From Daucus carota subsp. sativus (lineage: Eukaryota; Streptophyta; Magnoliopsida; Apiales; Apiaceae), in contig NC_030387.2 in the NCBI RefSeq assembly GCF_001625215.2, forward strand, positions 34,681,606 through 34,745,605: a stretch of 64,000 bases of DNA. The letters run 5' to 3'. Positions within the stretch are counted from its first letter, which is position 1, and each line of letters starts with the position of its first letter. The translations under genes and the position numbers were made by a program. This document shows, in pieces, positions 24,101 to 35,664 of the stretch. The notes beneath the pieces are model-generated. The model was not told the DNA's origin and did no database searches. It worked only from the letters and a program-made list of their open reading frames with translations.

Positions 24101-24318
24101 ATGGCCCACCGGCGATACTCCAGGACACGATCGACGGCGGAGCGTTGCCAGATGAAGATGAGGAGGAATCCAAAGGTCCAGAGTAGAGTGAGGAGGAGTT
24201 GATGCGAGAATATGAAATGCGTGACGGAACGCTTGTAATCGACGCCTCTGTGGTGGTGGTGGTGGTGGCGATAGGTGGGGGAGTCTGACGAGGTTTGGTG
24301 TTTGTGGCTTAGAGCCAT
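21186..24318 (-). CDS. Membrane-anchored glycoside hydrolase family 28 (polygalacturonase-like)
   Basis: Pectin-active beta-helix family. Five exons give 501 residues: 23863-24318, 23125-23245, 22545-22793, 22100-22253 and 21186-21711. A His-rich cytosolic tail (six His at 18-23) is followed by one hydrophobic span (about 35-57) and no cleavage site, suggesting a type II anchor in Golgi or plasma membrane. The catalytic region shows NTDGIDPD (about 269), GDDGIAIKSG (about 291) and a RIKT motif. The usual GHG histidine motif is replaced by IGSEMSGG, as in several plant GH28-like clades, so endo-polygalacturonase activity should not be assumed. Repeats of N-I-T-F/V-x-N patterns fit a right-handed beta helix. 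This gene has no counterpart in the Arabidopsis block I remember. Confidence 0.9.
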
Positions 24319-24429
24319 TGATTTGAGCTTGTAGGGGGTGGTAGAGTTGATTAAGAGAGCTGAAGAACGATGATGAAGAAAACAAAGGGGAGTGTTCTAT
24401 AGTTTTTCAGGGGTTTAACACTAAATAGT

Positions 24430-24870
24430 CTCACGTGTATTGAACCGAGAATTTTAAAAAATAAAATAATTTAATTCATGAAATTTGAGTTTATTTAATT
24501 TAAATTTTTAAAAATTATTAGAATTTTTGAGGTATTGAATCGAAATTGAAATTATATTATAAATCTGGTTATATTCTCAGAATTTTAAATTATATTTTAA
24601 AATTCGATGATATTTAATTCGGATAAATTAAAATATATTATTAAAATATGAATGTATTCAAATATTGACGAACTTTTTTGAATTTCATAAACTGATGTAT
24701 TTTGTGAGATTATTATTTAATTTCTGATCAAAATCCATGAGATTTTGAAAATTGTGCTTTAGGACTCTGCGATAATTTATCAAAAATCCGCATAAAATCA
24801 AAATCATATACAATCTATTAATATTCATAAATTATATAAAATTCATTAAAATCTCAGTTGAATGCACCCT
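24430..24870. repeat. Dispersed AT-rich repeat (copy 1)
   Basis: Segments such as CATAAAATCAAAATCATATA, AAATTATATAAAATTCATTA and TTGAATGCACC are shared, diverged, with 56804-57217. This copy has lost a clear left terminus. Confidence 0.5.
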
Positions 24871-25103
24871 TAATCACTAAAATTTAATTGGTTCTTACTT
24901 ATTTTTCTTTTTAACCGCTTAACTTCTTTTTTATTTACATTGCAGTGATTCGACAAATATATAGTTATTCACAAGAGCTTAACTAAAATTATAGATAAGA
25001 AGAGAATATGGTTGGAGTGTGATATTTTCATGATATTATTTATATTTTTTATTTTTGATATGCCAACTCATTCTTTAGTTAAGAAATTTTCATAACCGGA
25101 GTC

Positions 25104-25990
25104 TAGGGATAGCAATTTGTATCAAACCGATGGATACCGTACCGACCCGATCGGGTTTTACCAAACCCGAATATTTCGGGTTCGGGTTTGATTTTTAAAC
25201 CCGAACTACTTTCGGGTCGGGTTTGGGTTTATGGCATACCGTTTCGAACCCGACCCGAAAATCCGAAACTCATTTCGTTCCGATCTAAACCCGAACCCGA
25301 CCCGAAACCCATTTTATTATATTAATAATATTTTTATATATATAAAGAATCTTTCATAATTTAGAGTAGAATTGATATAACATATAATATATTATATGTT
25401 ATATTACTAATACTAGTATTAAAAAGGACTACAGTAATATAGCTTGAACAAACTTTTGCATTAAAGTCTAACATTACTGAACTATTATTATTAAACATAT
25501 ATTCAGCAGTTTGGTTCAAAATAAATATGTTATAGGCTAATATTTTGACTGAGATTAGCAACAAGGATACATGTGGGTTCAAATCATTAAAGACGACTAG
25601 CCATTGTGATACTGCAAACCCTTATTCAACTCTCATATAGTTCTTATCATTATATTCCTTCATACCAGATATTTTGAGCTAATGTTTCTTTTTGATGTTT
25701 TTAATTTATCAACAATTTCATTCTTAGAAGCCAATCCATTGTCTTCTCTAATTTCTAGATCAATTTCAACAACGTCAAACTCAGAAGCCCTTTAACTCGA
25801 ATCAAATATTGATAATATCTTATTAAAGTATGTGAAAACCCGAACCCGAACCCGAACAAACCCGATGGGTTCGGGTTTAGTGATTTGGGTTTTTTCGGGT
25901 TCGGATTCAGGTTTGGGTTTAGTAAAAAAAATTCGGGTTCAGGTTTGGTTTTTACGAAACCCGTTTCGACCGACCCGATTGCCATCTTTG
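25104..25990. mobile_element. Non-autonomous hAT element, 887 bp, perfect 8-bp target duplication
   Basis: The termini TAGGGATAGCAAT and ATTGCCATCTTTG are inverted repeats. CCGGAGTC flanks both ends (25096-25103 and 25991-25998). Subterminal zones are dense in CCCGAACCCG/CGGGTTCGGG units in opposite orientation. No transposase frame is visible. Confidence 0.92.
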
Positions 25991-26460
25991 CCGGAGTCAC
26001 TCTCGATACATTTAATCAAAATTCTTTCAATAAAATGAAACATTTAATCCAAACTCTTTTTTAGAACCACGATAGCATAAATAATTGAATTCTATAAGGT
26101 GCCGTTTGGAAACATGGATTTCATTTGAAATGTAGGATTTCAAATCCAGAATTTGAAATCCAGAATTTGAAATCCAAATCCATTGTTTGGGAATATTAGA
26201 ATTTCAAATCCTGGATTTCAAATCCAAATCCACTGTTTGGGATATCTTAATATTTCAAAAGCTAAATTTGGAATTTAAACAAATTTTTACTTAAAAACTT
26301 AATCATAACTCCAAATTTAATCACAAATGCGTTCTTCAATATTTATCTAAATAATATTTTGAAATAGATAGATATTTAATCTCATTCAAAATTACAAATA
26401 AAGTCTAAGATAAAATATTCTAATTAGTCATCAATGTGTAACAAAACCCAATCTAATTTA

Positions 26461-26888
26461 TCAGTATCCGGCAGGCTTCTTAAGCATTTCAAACATGTCG
26501 ATTGTGCCATTCATAAAACTTTTCACGCCTTTCCGGATTTGCATCCGAAAAATATAAGGAACAACAGATATGACATCATATATCTCTTTGCTAGAGGGTC
26601 TTGGAGGGCCACGTGCTTTACTCACATACTCACAGAAAGACTCGGCAAACTTAGTCACTGCATCTGCAAGACGATCTCTTTTGACCTTCTTGTTTGACTC
26701 CCCGGAAGCTGCCTCTAAACCGGCACCGCCGCTGCCAAGTTCATTCTCCATCTCCATTGCAGCTGCTGATTCTTCATATTGCTCAGCACTCTCACCAGTT
26801 AATCTATCTGATGCAAATAGAGTGCATATATCATCCCAATTATCAATGCTCTTGTTCTGATAGTTGGAAGCATTGGGGTTCTTCTGTA
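26461..26888 (-). pseudogene. 3' exon remnant of a Myb/SANT-like (Harbinger accessory type) protein
   Basis: A minus-strand frame follows a good acceptor (TTATTGTACAG just above 26888). It reads KNPNASNYQNKSIDNWDDIC, then TLFASDRLTGE, the pattern that follows the Myb/SANT-like domain in plant PIF/Harbinger accessory proteins and L10-interacting-Myb-like proteins. A Gly/Ala/Glu linker, KKVKRDRLADAV and a helical tail end at a stop at 26461. I found no exon coding the DNA-binding part in the 4.5 kb upstream, so it is probably truncated; a distant first exon cannot be excluded. Confidence 0.55.
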
Positions 26889-28543
26889 CAATAATCCAAA
26901 TTTAGTCAGCCTGTTTACAAACACACGTTACAAGTACTAAATTCTATCAGATTGACATGTAATACAAGAATCCTCCGGTGTACTTGTGCATGATTCTGAT
27001 CAGACACACAAGTAAGACACTGACCACGCACCATACACACTACTTAACATACACAAAAGTAATGCAACTAAGAAGAAGTGAAGAGCAAAATGATGATCAG
27101 TATTAATTATCTTAGAAAAATGTTAACTTAGTAATCTGAAATACTTGCTCATTGCGGCGAAAGTATATAACTAAGGTTTCTATTTAAAACAATTGTCTAG
27201 CAAAACATATAGCAAGTTAAACAGTCAGTTATTCTTGTGATATATGCAGAATGAGTTATTCTTGTGATATCTTATTCTTTATTTGGTACCTATAAGGAAA
27301 CAACATCTAGCATTCTGGCCATGAATTGTTAATAACACTCCCCAACAGAATGGTTATAGCTAATGCGCATGGAACAAATAATTGATGCAGTTGATAGTTT
27401 ACATGCCACAGCTGCAAACATTAGCATCGAAAAACAGTTATTCCCAAAAACAACAAGTACAGAGTGACTGAAAATCAAATAACTCAATGATGTTAAAGTT
27501 TAAAATCAAAATCAAATAATTTGGCCACATTTGTTCCGCAACTCAATGATGTCTTACAGTACCCCCCTGCTATGCTATAGGATTGAAATTCAAAGCAACA
27601 AAGCTGATATCAACTATTCTACTGCAGACAAGTCCATAAAATAAGTGAAACAAAAGCCAAGAGTTTAACTATGCACATCCATGTAAAATTACTAACTTTC
27701 TGCAGATAACAAACAAATCATTAACCAGACACAGATAGTAAATAACACAAAACATCATTTTTTGCAGACCACAACTTCTAAACAGCATGATATATTACTT
27801 CTTAAATCATATGAATTTCGAAAAATATTTAGAAAGGGCCAGGAATTTAATACCTTACAGTAATTCTGCCAATCTTCAAGAGTAATACTTCATGTTAATT
27901 AATAAATAACATCCAAACAATAAAAGAGTAATAAGAGGAAGAAAGCTTTGCTGGCTATAATACAACTAGTTTACAGATTACAAATACTTTGACAATGCTT
28001 GAAAAAACTGAAGTACAGGCTTAAATAAGATCAACACTGCACATATACATATATGATCATGGCTGAAGCCACAAAAATCAACCAAATGATCCATTTAATA
28101 ATATCCAAAACCAGGAAGTTAGACTCTTGTTACAAATAATAAAAACGGAGTAGTTATATCCATCTACTAACATTCCAAGCTGCCTTCTTAGTTCTAACTA
28201 CATTCATCGAATAAACTAGTCAAGTCATTTCCGAGCCCAGTCTCAAACCCACAAGTTCACAACCTCAATTACAAACAAACACAAAAAGTTTCACAATCAG
28301 ATGATGACTTCCCAGCAGACGACTGAAAGCTTCTCAGTAAAATAGAGCAGAAATCACAAGATTATATACACAAAAGAGAGCAGGAATCACAAGCACAAGT
28401 AAAATAGAGCAGAAATCAAAATGACAACTACACAGATTATATACACAAAATTAAACCCTAATTACAAAAATGAGAGCTGTGAAATTAATTACACGCACAT
28501 ATATACATACAGATATCAAATCTACTTATATATATAGTAGCCC

Positions 28544-28735
28544 AACAGGTTCGTGTCAAGCCTCCCTCCTGAGCAAATAAATTACCTAGCTCCGAACCTG
28601 AGCCTAACTCCGAACCTAACATCTTCTCATATATATAAAAAAAAGATGTTATTCATGAGGCTCGAACTCGGGATCTCTCCAATACAAATACATCACTCAA
28701 ACCACTTGAGCTACACAAACAATTAGTTTATTACT
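28544..28735 (-). mobile_element. tRNA-derived SINE-like sequence
   Basis: On the minus strand, TGTAGCTCAAGTGGTTTGAG resembles a Pol III box A region of a tRNA. About 40 nt later, CCCGAGTTCGAGCC fits box B. The body continues with a duplicated GGTTCGGAGYTAGG segment. The 3' border is not defined. Confidence 0.55.
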
Positions 28736-30715
28736 CAAAAGCATTAATCACATACTTTAAAACTTTTGTATTTATATTCGTCTCAATATCTTATTTATTT
28801 GAGATGAGTTATTATTTCAGTTAAGTCTCATATATTGTTTACATGATAGATTAATATCTATAAATTAATTATTTACATAAATAAATTTAAAATTAAAAAA
28901 AATATGAATAATCGAGTTCGTGCCATGATTCGGATTTTAAAAAATAGATATAATTCGTATTCGAATTCAAATCTAACTTAATAGTTTAAACGAGCACCGA
29001 TACAATATTATAGAAATTTTAAGTCATGAATGTGAGAAATAAGTACAAAAACTGAGGTTTAAGCGAGCATCTTTGAAAGGAAAAATTGATGGGCTTTCAA
29101 CATGGGCTATGTCATATTAATTTCTTTTATTATAAAAGGCAATTTACAAAGAGATTACAATATTTTGGAGAACACGAAATAAGGTGACTGAAAGAATATT
29201 TTCTATGTAGAATATTTTTTTATTTTAAACTTATGAATTCAGAATTTGATGTGTAACTAAATCTTTTTTTAAAAAAATTATAGATATAAAGGATAGTGAC
29301 AATACATCAAATTTGGTGTCGGAAAATATATCTAAATGATATAATTTTGATGATATATGTATTTGAAATACTATAACTTGTGATATGAAGGTGAATTTAA
29401 GGAAATTTTATATTGTTAATCAAAAGTCAACCACATAATAATAAAACGCGTTTACGAGAACTACTAAAAAGATTTGAGTTATAAATTTTACTTTGTTAAA
29501 TAAAATAACACAGAGAAATAAGTTATATATATTAAAGTCTTAAAACTATAATTTTTAATATGCCATCATCCAATATATAACATACCAGTTAAATAAAATG
29601 ATTCAAACTACAGTTAAATTAATCATTTACAAATTAAACTAATAAAATATAATTAATTCTGAACCGGATAATCTGATGCGATACGGTGAAACTAATATCT
29701 GGTTAAACGGGACTAGAACAAGAATAGTTTTTTCATGATTCAAAATATCGAATATATAACTTGATCTTTAACAATTGAACATGATATGCCACATTGATCA
29801 TTCCTAATAAATACGAGTATCAAAATATTAAAAATGTGAGTTTGCACAAAGCTAAAAAAGTAACTACACGACTAATTGAACTAAATATTTTATGGTTTTA
29901 TGAACTTCATGATGCCTAACTCATATCTACTCTCTTTTTGCTATTTAAAATTCCATAAAATCATTTGTTTGAGATCTGTTTTATAACGATTACATGAAAA
30001 ATCATTAAAAGTCTTAATAGACAAGCTCAAAAAACTAATTATAGAAAATTAAAATTTTATAACGAGATAATGTTATAACATACTGTATCAAAGTAATATT
30101 CATCAAATATTTTTAAATTAACAATAAAAATATAATACATTGAAGTACTTTATAATTGATATGAAAAATAAAAGGATAAGACACATCAAAGGTGTCAGAA
30201 ATTTTTGGGGTGCAATTATATTGTTAGTAGTTCAATTGATACTTTTATAATAAAATAAGGTACGTGTCTTTTTACGTACAACACATGTTTCAATTTTTAT
30301 TTATACAAAATGTGTGCAACATATGCTAAAAAGAATGTGTTGATGATCTGCTCCATCATGTATCACTTTAATAATTATGCAAACGTACGCTCAAAAATGA
30401 AGAAATAAATGTAGGGCAACGCGGACCGCACATCTTCATTTAATCATGATTTAGGATATCGTAATTCACATATCAAAAACAGGTTTTTATCAAAAATCAT
30501 GGTATATTAGTTGAAATAATTTAATAATTTCAACAATAAATTACAGATTCTTTTAATGAGGTATAATATATTTAAAATTTAAAATTTCAGTATTAATTTC
30601 GAATATAATTTTGAACATTGATAATATGATGATGGTCTCTATATCCTAACGAATTTGAATATAGAAATATCAGTTCAAATGTAGTTTTTGATCTATAATT
30701 TTTTTTAAAAATATA

Positions 30716-31025
30716 CTCCCTTCGTCCTATTTTAGGTGACCTTATTTGACTTTCACGGAGATTAAGAAAAAAGTAGTAAAAAAGAGGAAATTTAGTTGGA
30801 AAGTGGGTAAAGTGGTGGAATATATCAAAATTTAATAATAGATTTGAGATAGTGATGGTAAGTAGTGAGTGTAATAGTGTTTATTTAATATAAAAGAGTA
30901 TAAAATAGAGAAGTAGTGTGTGTAATAGTGATAAGTAGTGTTTAAAAATAGTAAGTATAGTAAGTTCATTATTTTAGAGATGTCTCAAAAAAGAATAAGG
31001 GTCATATAAAATGGAATGGAGGGAA
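30716..31025. mobile_element. Stowaway MITE
   Basis: The left end CTCCCTTCGTCCTATTTTAG and the right end AAAATGGAATGGAGGGAA are inverted arms with TA on each side. The interior matches the outer element at 15095-15604. Confidence 0.8.
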
Positions 31026-31234
31026 TAGTACTTATTATTACTATTAATGCTATTAGCTTGCATATATTACATTTTTCATGTTTACATATTTTGTCAAAAA
31101 GTAAAACATAATAGTTACGCTCGAAACAATATGATGACACACGGATATTATTTAAAACATAATACAAACTCAAGGTCCGTACAAGAACAATATAATGACA
31201 TATGAATATTATTTAAAATACAGCAAAAACTAGA

Positions 31235-31265
31235 GCCCCGTGCCTCGCACGGGCTTTTATGCTAG
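31235..31265 (+). mobile_element. Helitron 3' terminus
   Basis: A hairpin (CCCGTGC, loop CTC, GCACGGG) is followed about 8 nt later by CTAG and a host T, the diagnostic Helitron 3' end. The 5' end was not located. Confidence 0.7.
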
Positions 31266-31299
31266 TTAAGCAATAAAAAGACAACAATTTAATCCAATA

Positions 31300-31500
31300 C
31301 CGGCAAGAGAGACAAGGAGAAGGAGAGATACAGAGAGGGCGAGAGAGAGAGTGGACAAAGAGGGGGAGAGAGAGAGAAAAGGGAGAGAGGGGGAGAGAGA
31401 GGGGAGAGAGAGGGGAGAGAGAATCGCACCGAGACCGGAGGATGACGGGAGAGAAGAGGACCGAGGAGCGAGAGCGAGGCGTGGCGAGGAGCGAAGGAGC
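31300..31500. repeat. Purine-rich GA/GGGAGA tract
   Basis: About 200 bases of almost pure purine on the plus strand, GA-dinucleotide and GGGAGA units grading into GAGGAGCGAG. On the minus strand this looks like a pyrimidine-rich plant leader. The open frames it creates are low-complexity and not credible proteins. Confidence 0.8.
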
Positions 31501-32144
31501 TGCGCGTGTTCTGTTTTTTTAATTTCAAATGACATATCTCTGACCGGCATTTCCAATTATTTAATTTTGGCTTTTGTTTTAATCTGATGGAATTGGACAA
31601 ATCCAAATCCAGATATTATAAAGTTTGCCAAACAGTGGATTTGAACAAATACAGGATTTGAAATCAAATCAAGATTACCAAACAGGGCATAAATTTAATT
31701 AGAAATCAAATTATAGTCAAAACTGAATCAAATCAATTTTAAATAATTTAGTCTACAAGTTTGGTTTGAATTTTAAAAATCACTGTCATCGATTTGGTTA
31801 GAGTAGACCAAATCATGAACTGAATTGGGATAATACCATTAACTTACTGCTATGCACTGGCATGATAGACAACTCAAATGCATTAAAATGATAATAATTA
31901 TTTTAAAAAAAGGACACTTGTAAAAAAATTGTAAGGTGAAGCAATAAAATTGTGGTGAAATAATACATTATCATCCTCTCAAAGGAAAATATTTAATCTC
32001 ACCAAACTAACTTCAGAATGAGAATAAAAATTAATCAAAAGTAGTTACATATATTTCTTATAACAACATTTATCCATTGTTCATGTATGCATGATCAGAA
32101 CAGCTGGTTGACAAGATCAACATAATCAGAACAGCTGGTTGCTA

Positions 32145-32447
32145 CTAGAAAAACTTTAATTTTCCTTTTGAGATGGATTCTTTAGCCTGCTTCAGATGAC
32201 ACAATGACTTTTGAGTACCACTCAGGCTGGAGCATGAATCATTGGACCCAAATGTTACTGCAAAGTAGAGATAAATAGTACAGAGAAAGGTCAGCAAGAC
32301 AAGAGCTACTAGGAGGAAGCGGTGCCGGTTAATAAGTGTTGAGAAGCTGCCTAATTCATCCCCTCGTGTGTATGGCTTCCTAAAAGATGGAGAGTTAAAA
32401 GAATTCTGCCTTCGATGAGGAGAAGTTATTTTGCTGTCGAGGACCAT
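32145..32447 (-). CDS. Small single-span membrane protein, 100 residues
   Basis: Intronless coding frame; I do not recognise a named family. The N-terminus (1-43) is hydrophilic and basic with RRQNSFNSPSFRKPY-type Ser/Pro/Arg sequence. One hydrophobic segment (44-66, FLLVALVLLTFLCTIYLYF) follows. A 34-residue tail contains two cysteines (72 and 83) that could pair. There is no cleavable signal, so a signal-anchor topology is likely. A leader intron is supported: an acceptor TTGTAG lies at about 32472, and a donor (TTCACTTGTAAGT on the minus strand) at about 33765, with a GA/CT-rich first exon beyond. From gene order it may match Arabidopsis At1g16170, a small protein of unknown function. Confidence 0.75.
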   Translation of the reverse strand: MVLDSKITSPHRRQNSFNSPSFRKPYTRGDELGSFSTLINRHRFLLVALVLLTFLCTIYLYFAVTFGSNDSCSSLSGTQKSLCHLKQAKESISKGKLKFF

Positions 32448-34030
32448 TGTTTTACAACAAATTTGCTCATCCTACAATTTATGATAACAAGTGCATGTGA
32501 GTTAAAAAGTTTAGAGAAGCATTAAAACTATAGAAATCTACTAATAAGTGAGGGCTGTGGGGTTCATCCAGTGGTTCCATACTATATAAAGTTTCAACTT
32601 TCAATATATAATGCAATCATATACTGGACCCAATCTAAAAGCTGAAACGAGCTTTTAAATACATGCAGTAATTTCTTATATTGCAGTGAAATCCTGCAGC
32701 AGCTTATAATGCCGGATAGAAATCTTCTTTTCGAAAATCGGCCATACTCTGTACCAATTCCCCAGCTCAGCTATACTCTGTGCCCATACCAGACGGAAGT
32801 CCTAGCCATACTTTGATATGCAAATATACTTTAAACACGATATTCTACTATTAGTCAAATATTTTGGATAAACTAATCCTTAACTCAACAGGGTAAAACT
32901 GTAACTATCACACTGAGCTGGCCATGTTCTTTGCAATGACTATGATCTCTCAACTTTTTATGGTTTGTTTGTCCTCCTTCAATTGCAGTTCATTTTGGGG
33001 AATATATTAAATATATACATTACTACCCTCTCACTAGGTACTTTAATTGATGGAAGATAAATTAAAATTAAATGAAATTAGTGCTTTAAATTAAAGAAAA
33101 CAAGCCAATAGTCCGGCGTAATATGTAAAGGCTAAGTCTAATTTTCTCACTGTCATAATCAAAAAATTTCTTCAAAGGTTTAAAAGACAATATGTGGTAA
33201 TATCATTAATTCATACAGTAGTTTTTAATTCAATGTTTCATCACTTAATGAACACACAAATAGCCTCCCAAAAAAAAGTTGCCCTCAAAACTTTTGTCCA
33301 ATTAATTATATAACATCCAGATTTCATTTGCTACATCTCTTGCAATACAAATTTCAGAAAGTCTTGTATGATCGAGACTAAAAATTAACTAGTTGTGAGC
33401 TCGAACACTTGATTCAGCAGATCTTCCTAGTGTTGAAACCACACTAAACATAATATTTTAACACTAATTACATTACAACAGTCGCACACTATAATCGAAA
33501 ATCTCTAAACTATCATCCATTCAATAATATAAGCAATCGATCCAAACCCGATAGATCAAAAAATCACACAGCAAACCAGCACAACATACTTTTTTAGCTA
33601 TAGCACGATCAGTGAATAAACACAACAATTAATCAACACACAAGATTATCAAAAACCTAAAATAAAACTCATGAATTAAACTCCAGATAAACAGATCTGA
33701 GAGTATGACTAAAACAATATAAAATTTCATTCACATAGCAACAAAAAAGAAAAGGAGACTTACAAGTGAAGAACAGAATGTGAAAATGACAGAGAACAAT
33801 GTTTCGTCAACCGATCGGATGTAAGAAAAAGTAGAATTAGATGCTAATTGAAGAAGCAATTGAATCAGCCAGAAAATATCTATTTATGTATTGATCTAGA
33901 GTGAGAGAGAAGAAAGAAGAAAGAAGAAAGTAAACAAACAGCACAAGACAGGAAGTAGTAGTTGAGTCTTATGGGGCGAGAAGCGTGTCAAAATATAGAT
34001 ATAGGATGGGTGTAAGTAATATAAGATGAG
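32448..34030. other. Leader intron and promoter region of the small membrane protein gene
   Basis: Minus-strand leader intron of about 1.3 kb (roughly 32473-33765), then a pyrimidine-rich (minus strand) leader including TTCTTTCTTCTTTCTTCTTT near 33912. No other gene was seen. Confidence 0.5.
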
Positions 34031-34249
34031 GGTGTACGGTGGACTCTCGGTTTACTTATTTATCTGTCGTTTCGCTGCTCCTGAGGCCGTTTAATAAGTC
34101 CGGCGCTTCCGCGTCTTGTTGCGCTGCAATTCACACGTTACAGACTTACAGCTATGGCTTATTGTTTTTCCCCTCTTTTGCGCTGATTTTTTTCTTAAAT
34201 TCGTTAGAGCTAAATAATTTCGTGCAAATATTATTGAATAAATTTTAGG

Positions 34250-35664
34250 GTTTCGGCCCCAAATAACCAAATTTAGGATGAAAATGCCCAAAATATCAAA
34301 TACCCGAAAAATGGCCCTCAATGACAAATAGAGACGCTGCTGGTGTAGCGTTTCTGTTAAAAAAACAAAAACGCTACATCGTGTAGCGTTTAGCTCATTT
34401 TTTTTTATTTTAAAACTGGAAAACGGTACTTCACTTGGCGTCTTTGTTTTAGTTTAGCAAGAGACGCTGCTTCATCTATCGTTTCTATTTGTTTATTATT
34501 GAATTTACACTAAAACGCCACTTCGTTCAGCGTTTTTAAATTTTTTTCTCAAACTTCCACACTTCAATTTTGTTGGGCTTTTAGTGATGGGCTTTTTCAA
34601 TTTGCCAAGACCAATTGTACAAACTTTCGTTCAACATCAAAAATATTACTTGGTCTCACATTTTTATTAGACTAGTTACTCCAATTAATTAGGGTTTAGT
34701 CTCGAGTGTTTAGGGCAAATTTAATTTACAGTACAAATTAATCATTCTGCAACCCAAAACTAAACCTAAAAATTAATGATTGTAAATTAATTTATTTCGC
34801 CGGCGTCTCGGCTTCAGGGCCTTCGGCCCTTCAGCCTCGCTTAATTAGGGTTTAGGCTCGAGGGAGTAGGGCCTACCGGCCCTACACCCTCAATCCTAAA
34901 CCCTAACCGTCGGCCAATTTATATACAGTATGAATTAATCTTTCTAAAACCCAAACCTAAACCCTAAATGTTAACGGTTATAAAATTATCATTCCGCCGA
35001 CGTCTCGGCTTCAGGGCCTTCGGCCCTTCAGCCTCGCTTAATTAGGGTTTAGGCTCGAGGGAGTAGGGCCTACCGGCCCTACACCCTCAATCCTAAACCC
35101 TAACTGTCGGCCAATTTAATATACAGTACGAATTAATCATTCTGCAACCCAAACCTAAACCCTAAATGTTAACGATTGTAAATTAATTTATTCCGCTGGT
35201 TTCTCGGCTTTAGCGCCTTCGGCCCTAAAGCCTCACATTAATTAGAGTTTAGGCTCGAGGGATTTGGGCAATCCTAAACCCTAACCGTCGGCCAATTTAA
35301 TTTAAAGTATGAATTAATCATTCTACAACCCAAACTTAAACCCTAAATGTTAATGATTGTTAATTTATTTTATTAAATTGAACCAACATTTTTTATATTT
35401 TTTGAAAAACCATGTAAAGGGTCAAATATATATATATATAATAGTTTATTGTAAGGAGAGCACGAGTGTGTTGTGTGTTTGTGCTAGTAAAATGAAAGAC
35501 TAGACCATGGTGTGTACTTCAAAAACGCTAAACGAATTAGCGTTGCTCCTTTACATTAAACGCTAATAGCCAAGCGTCTTTACTGGTCAGATGAGGCCAT
35601 TTTTATAAAATTTGTTATTCAGGGCATTAAACTCCAAAATTGTGTTATTGGGGTCCTTTTTTCT
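34250..35664. mobile_element. Non-autonomous MULE with long inverted repeats and internal satellite
   Basis: AAATTTTAGG (10 bp) flanks both ends (34240-34249 and 35665-35674). Terminal zones of well over 100 bp are inverted complements with mismatches: CCCCAAATAACC versus, at the right end in reverse complement, CCCCAATAACAC; AATGCCC and AAATGGCC are also shared. AGCGTTT-type motifs are repeated in both arms. The centre is a tandem array. There is no transposase coding. Confidence 0.85.
34685..35345. repeat. Tandem array of about 197-bp units with palindromes and telobox motifs
   Basis: The anchor TTAATTAGGGTTTAG recurs at 34685, 34841, 35038 and (mutated) 35238, spacings of 156, 197 and 200. 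Each full unit has palindromes CAGGGCCTTCGGCCCT and AGGGCCTACCGGCCCT and several AAACCCTAA/TTAGGGTTT motifs. The middle two units are nearly identical; the outer ones are decayed. Confidence 0.9.

Larger units (their letters stand above)
24319..26097. other. Intergenic region with an hAT element
   Basis: Upstream of the polygalacturonase-like gene. It holds an AT-rich dispersed repeat at about 24430-24870 (relative of 56804-57217) and an hAT element at 25104-25990. No coding region is recognised. Confidence 0.6.
26098..31689. mobile_element. Candidate PIF/Harbinger element with nested insertions, 5.6 kb
   Basis: The left end GGTGCCGTTTGG and the right end (reverse complement TGCCCTGTTTGG) are flanked by TAA on both sides (26095-26097 and 31690-31692). 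Subterminal copies of GGATTTGAAATCC-like sequence occur at both ends (26120-26240 and 31600-31680). It encloses a Myb/SANT-like coding remnant, a SINE-like unit, a Stowaway MITE and a Helitron 3' end. No DDE transposase was found, so it is defective, or the two ends belong to separate related MITEs. Confidence 0.5.
26891..32144. other. Gene-poor repeat region
   Basis: AT-rich DNA without recognised coding. It contains a SINE-like unit (28544-28735), a Stowaway MITE (30716-31025), a Helitron 3' terminus (31235-31265), a purine tract (31300-31500) and the right end of the candidate Harbinger element. Confidence 0.6.

Noticed and set aside
25832-26038. Frames rich in Asn-Pro or Arg-Thr repeats
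   Set aside because: Products of the CCCGAACCCG subterminal repeats of the hAT element.
31266-31606. Long minus-strand Ser/Leu/Pro-rich and plus-strand Arg/Glu/Gly-rich open frames
   Set aside because: They are translations of a GA/CT simple repeat; composition is explained by the repeat and no motif is present.
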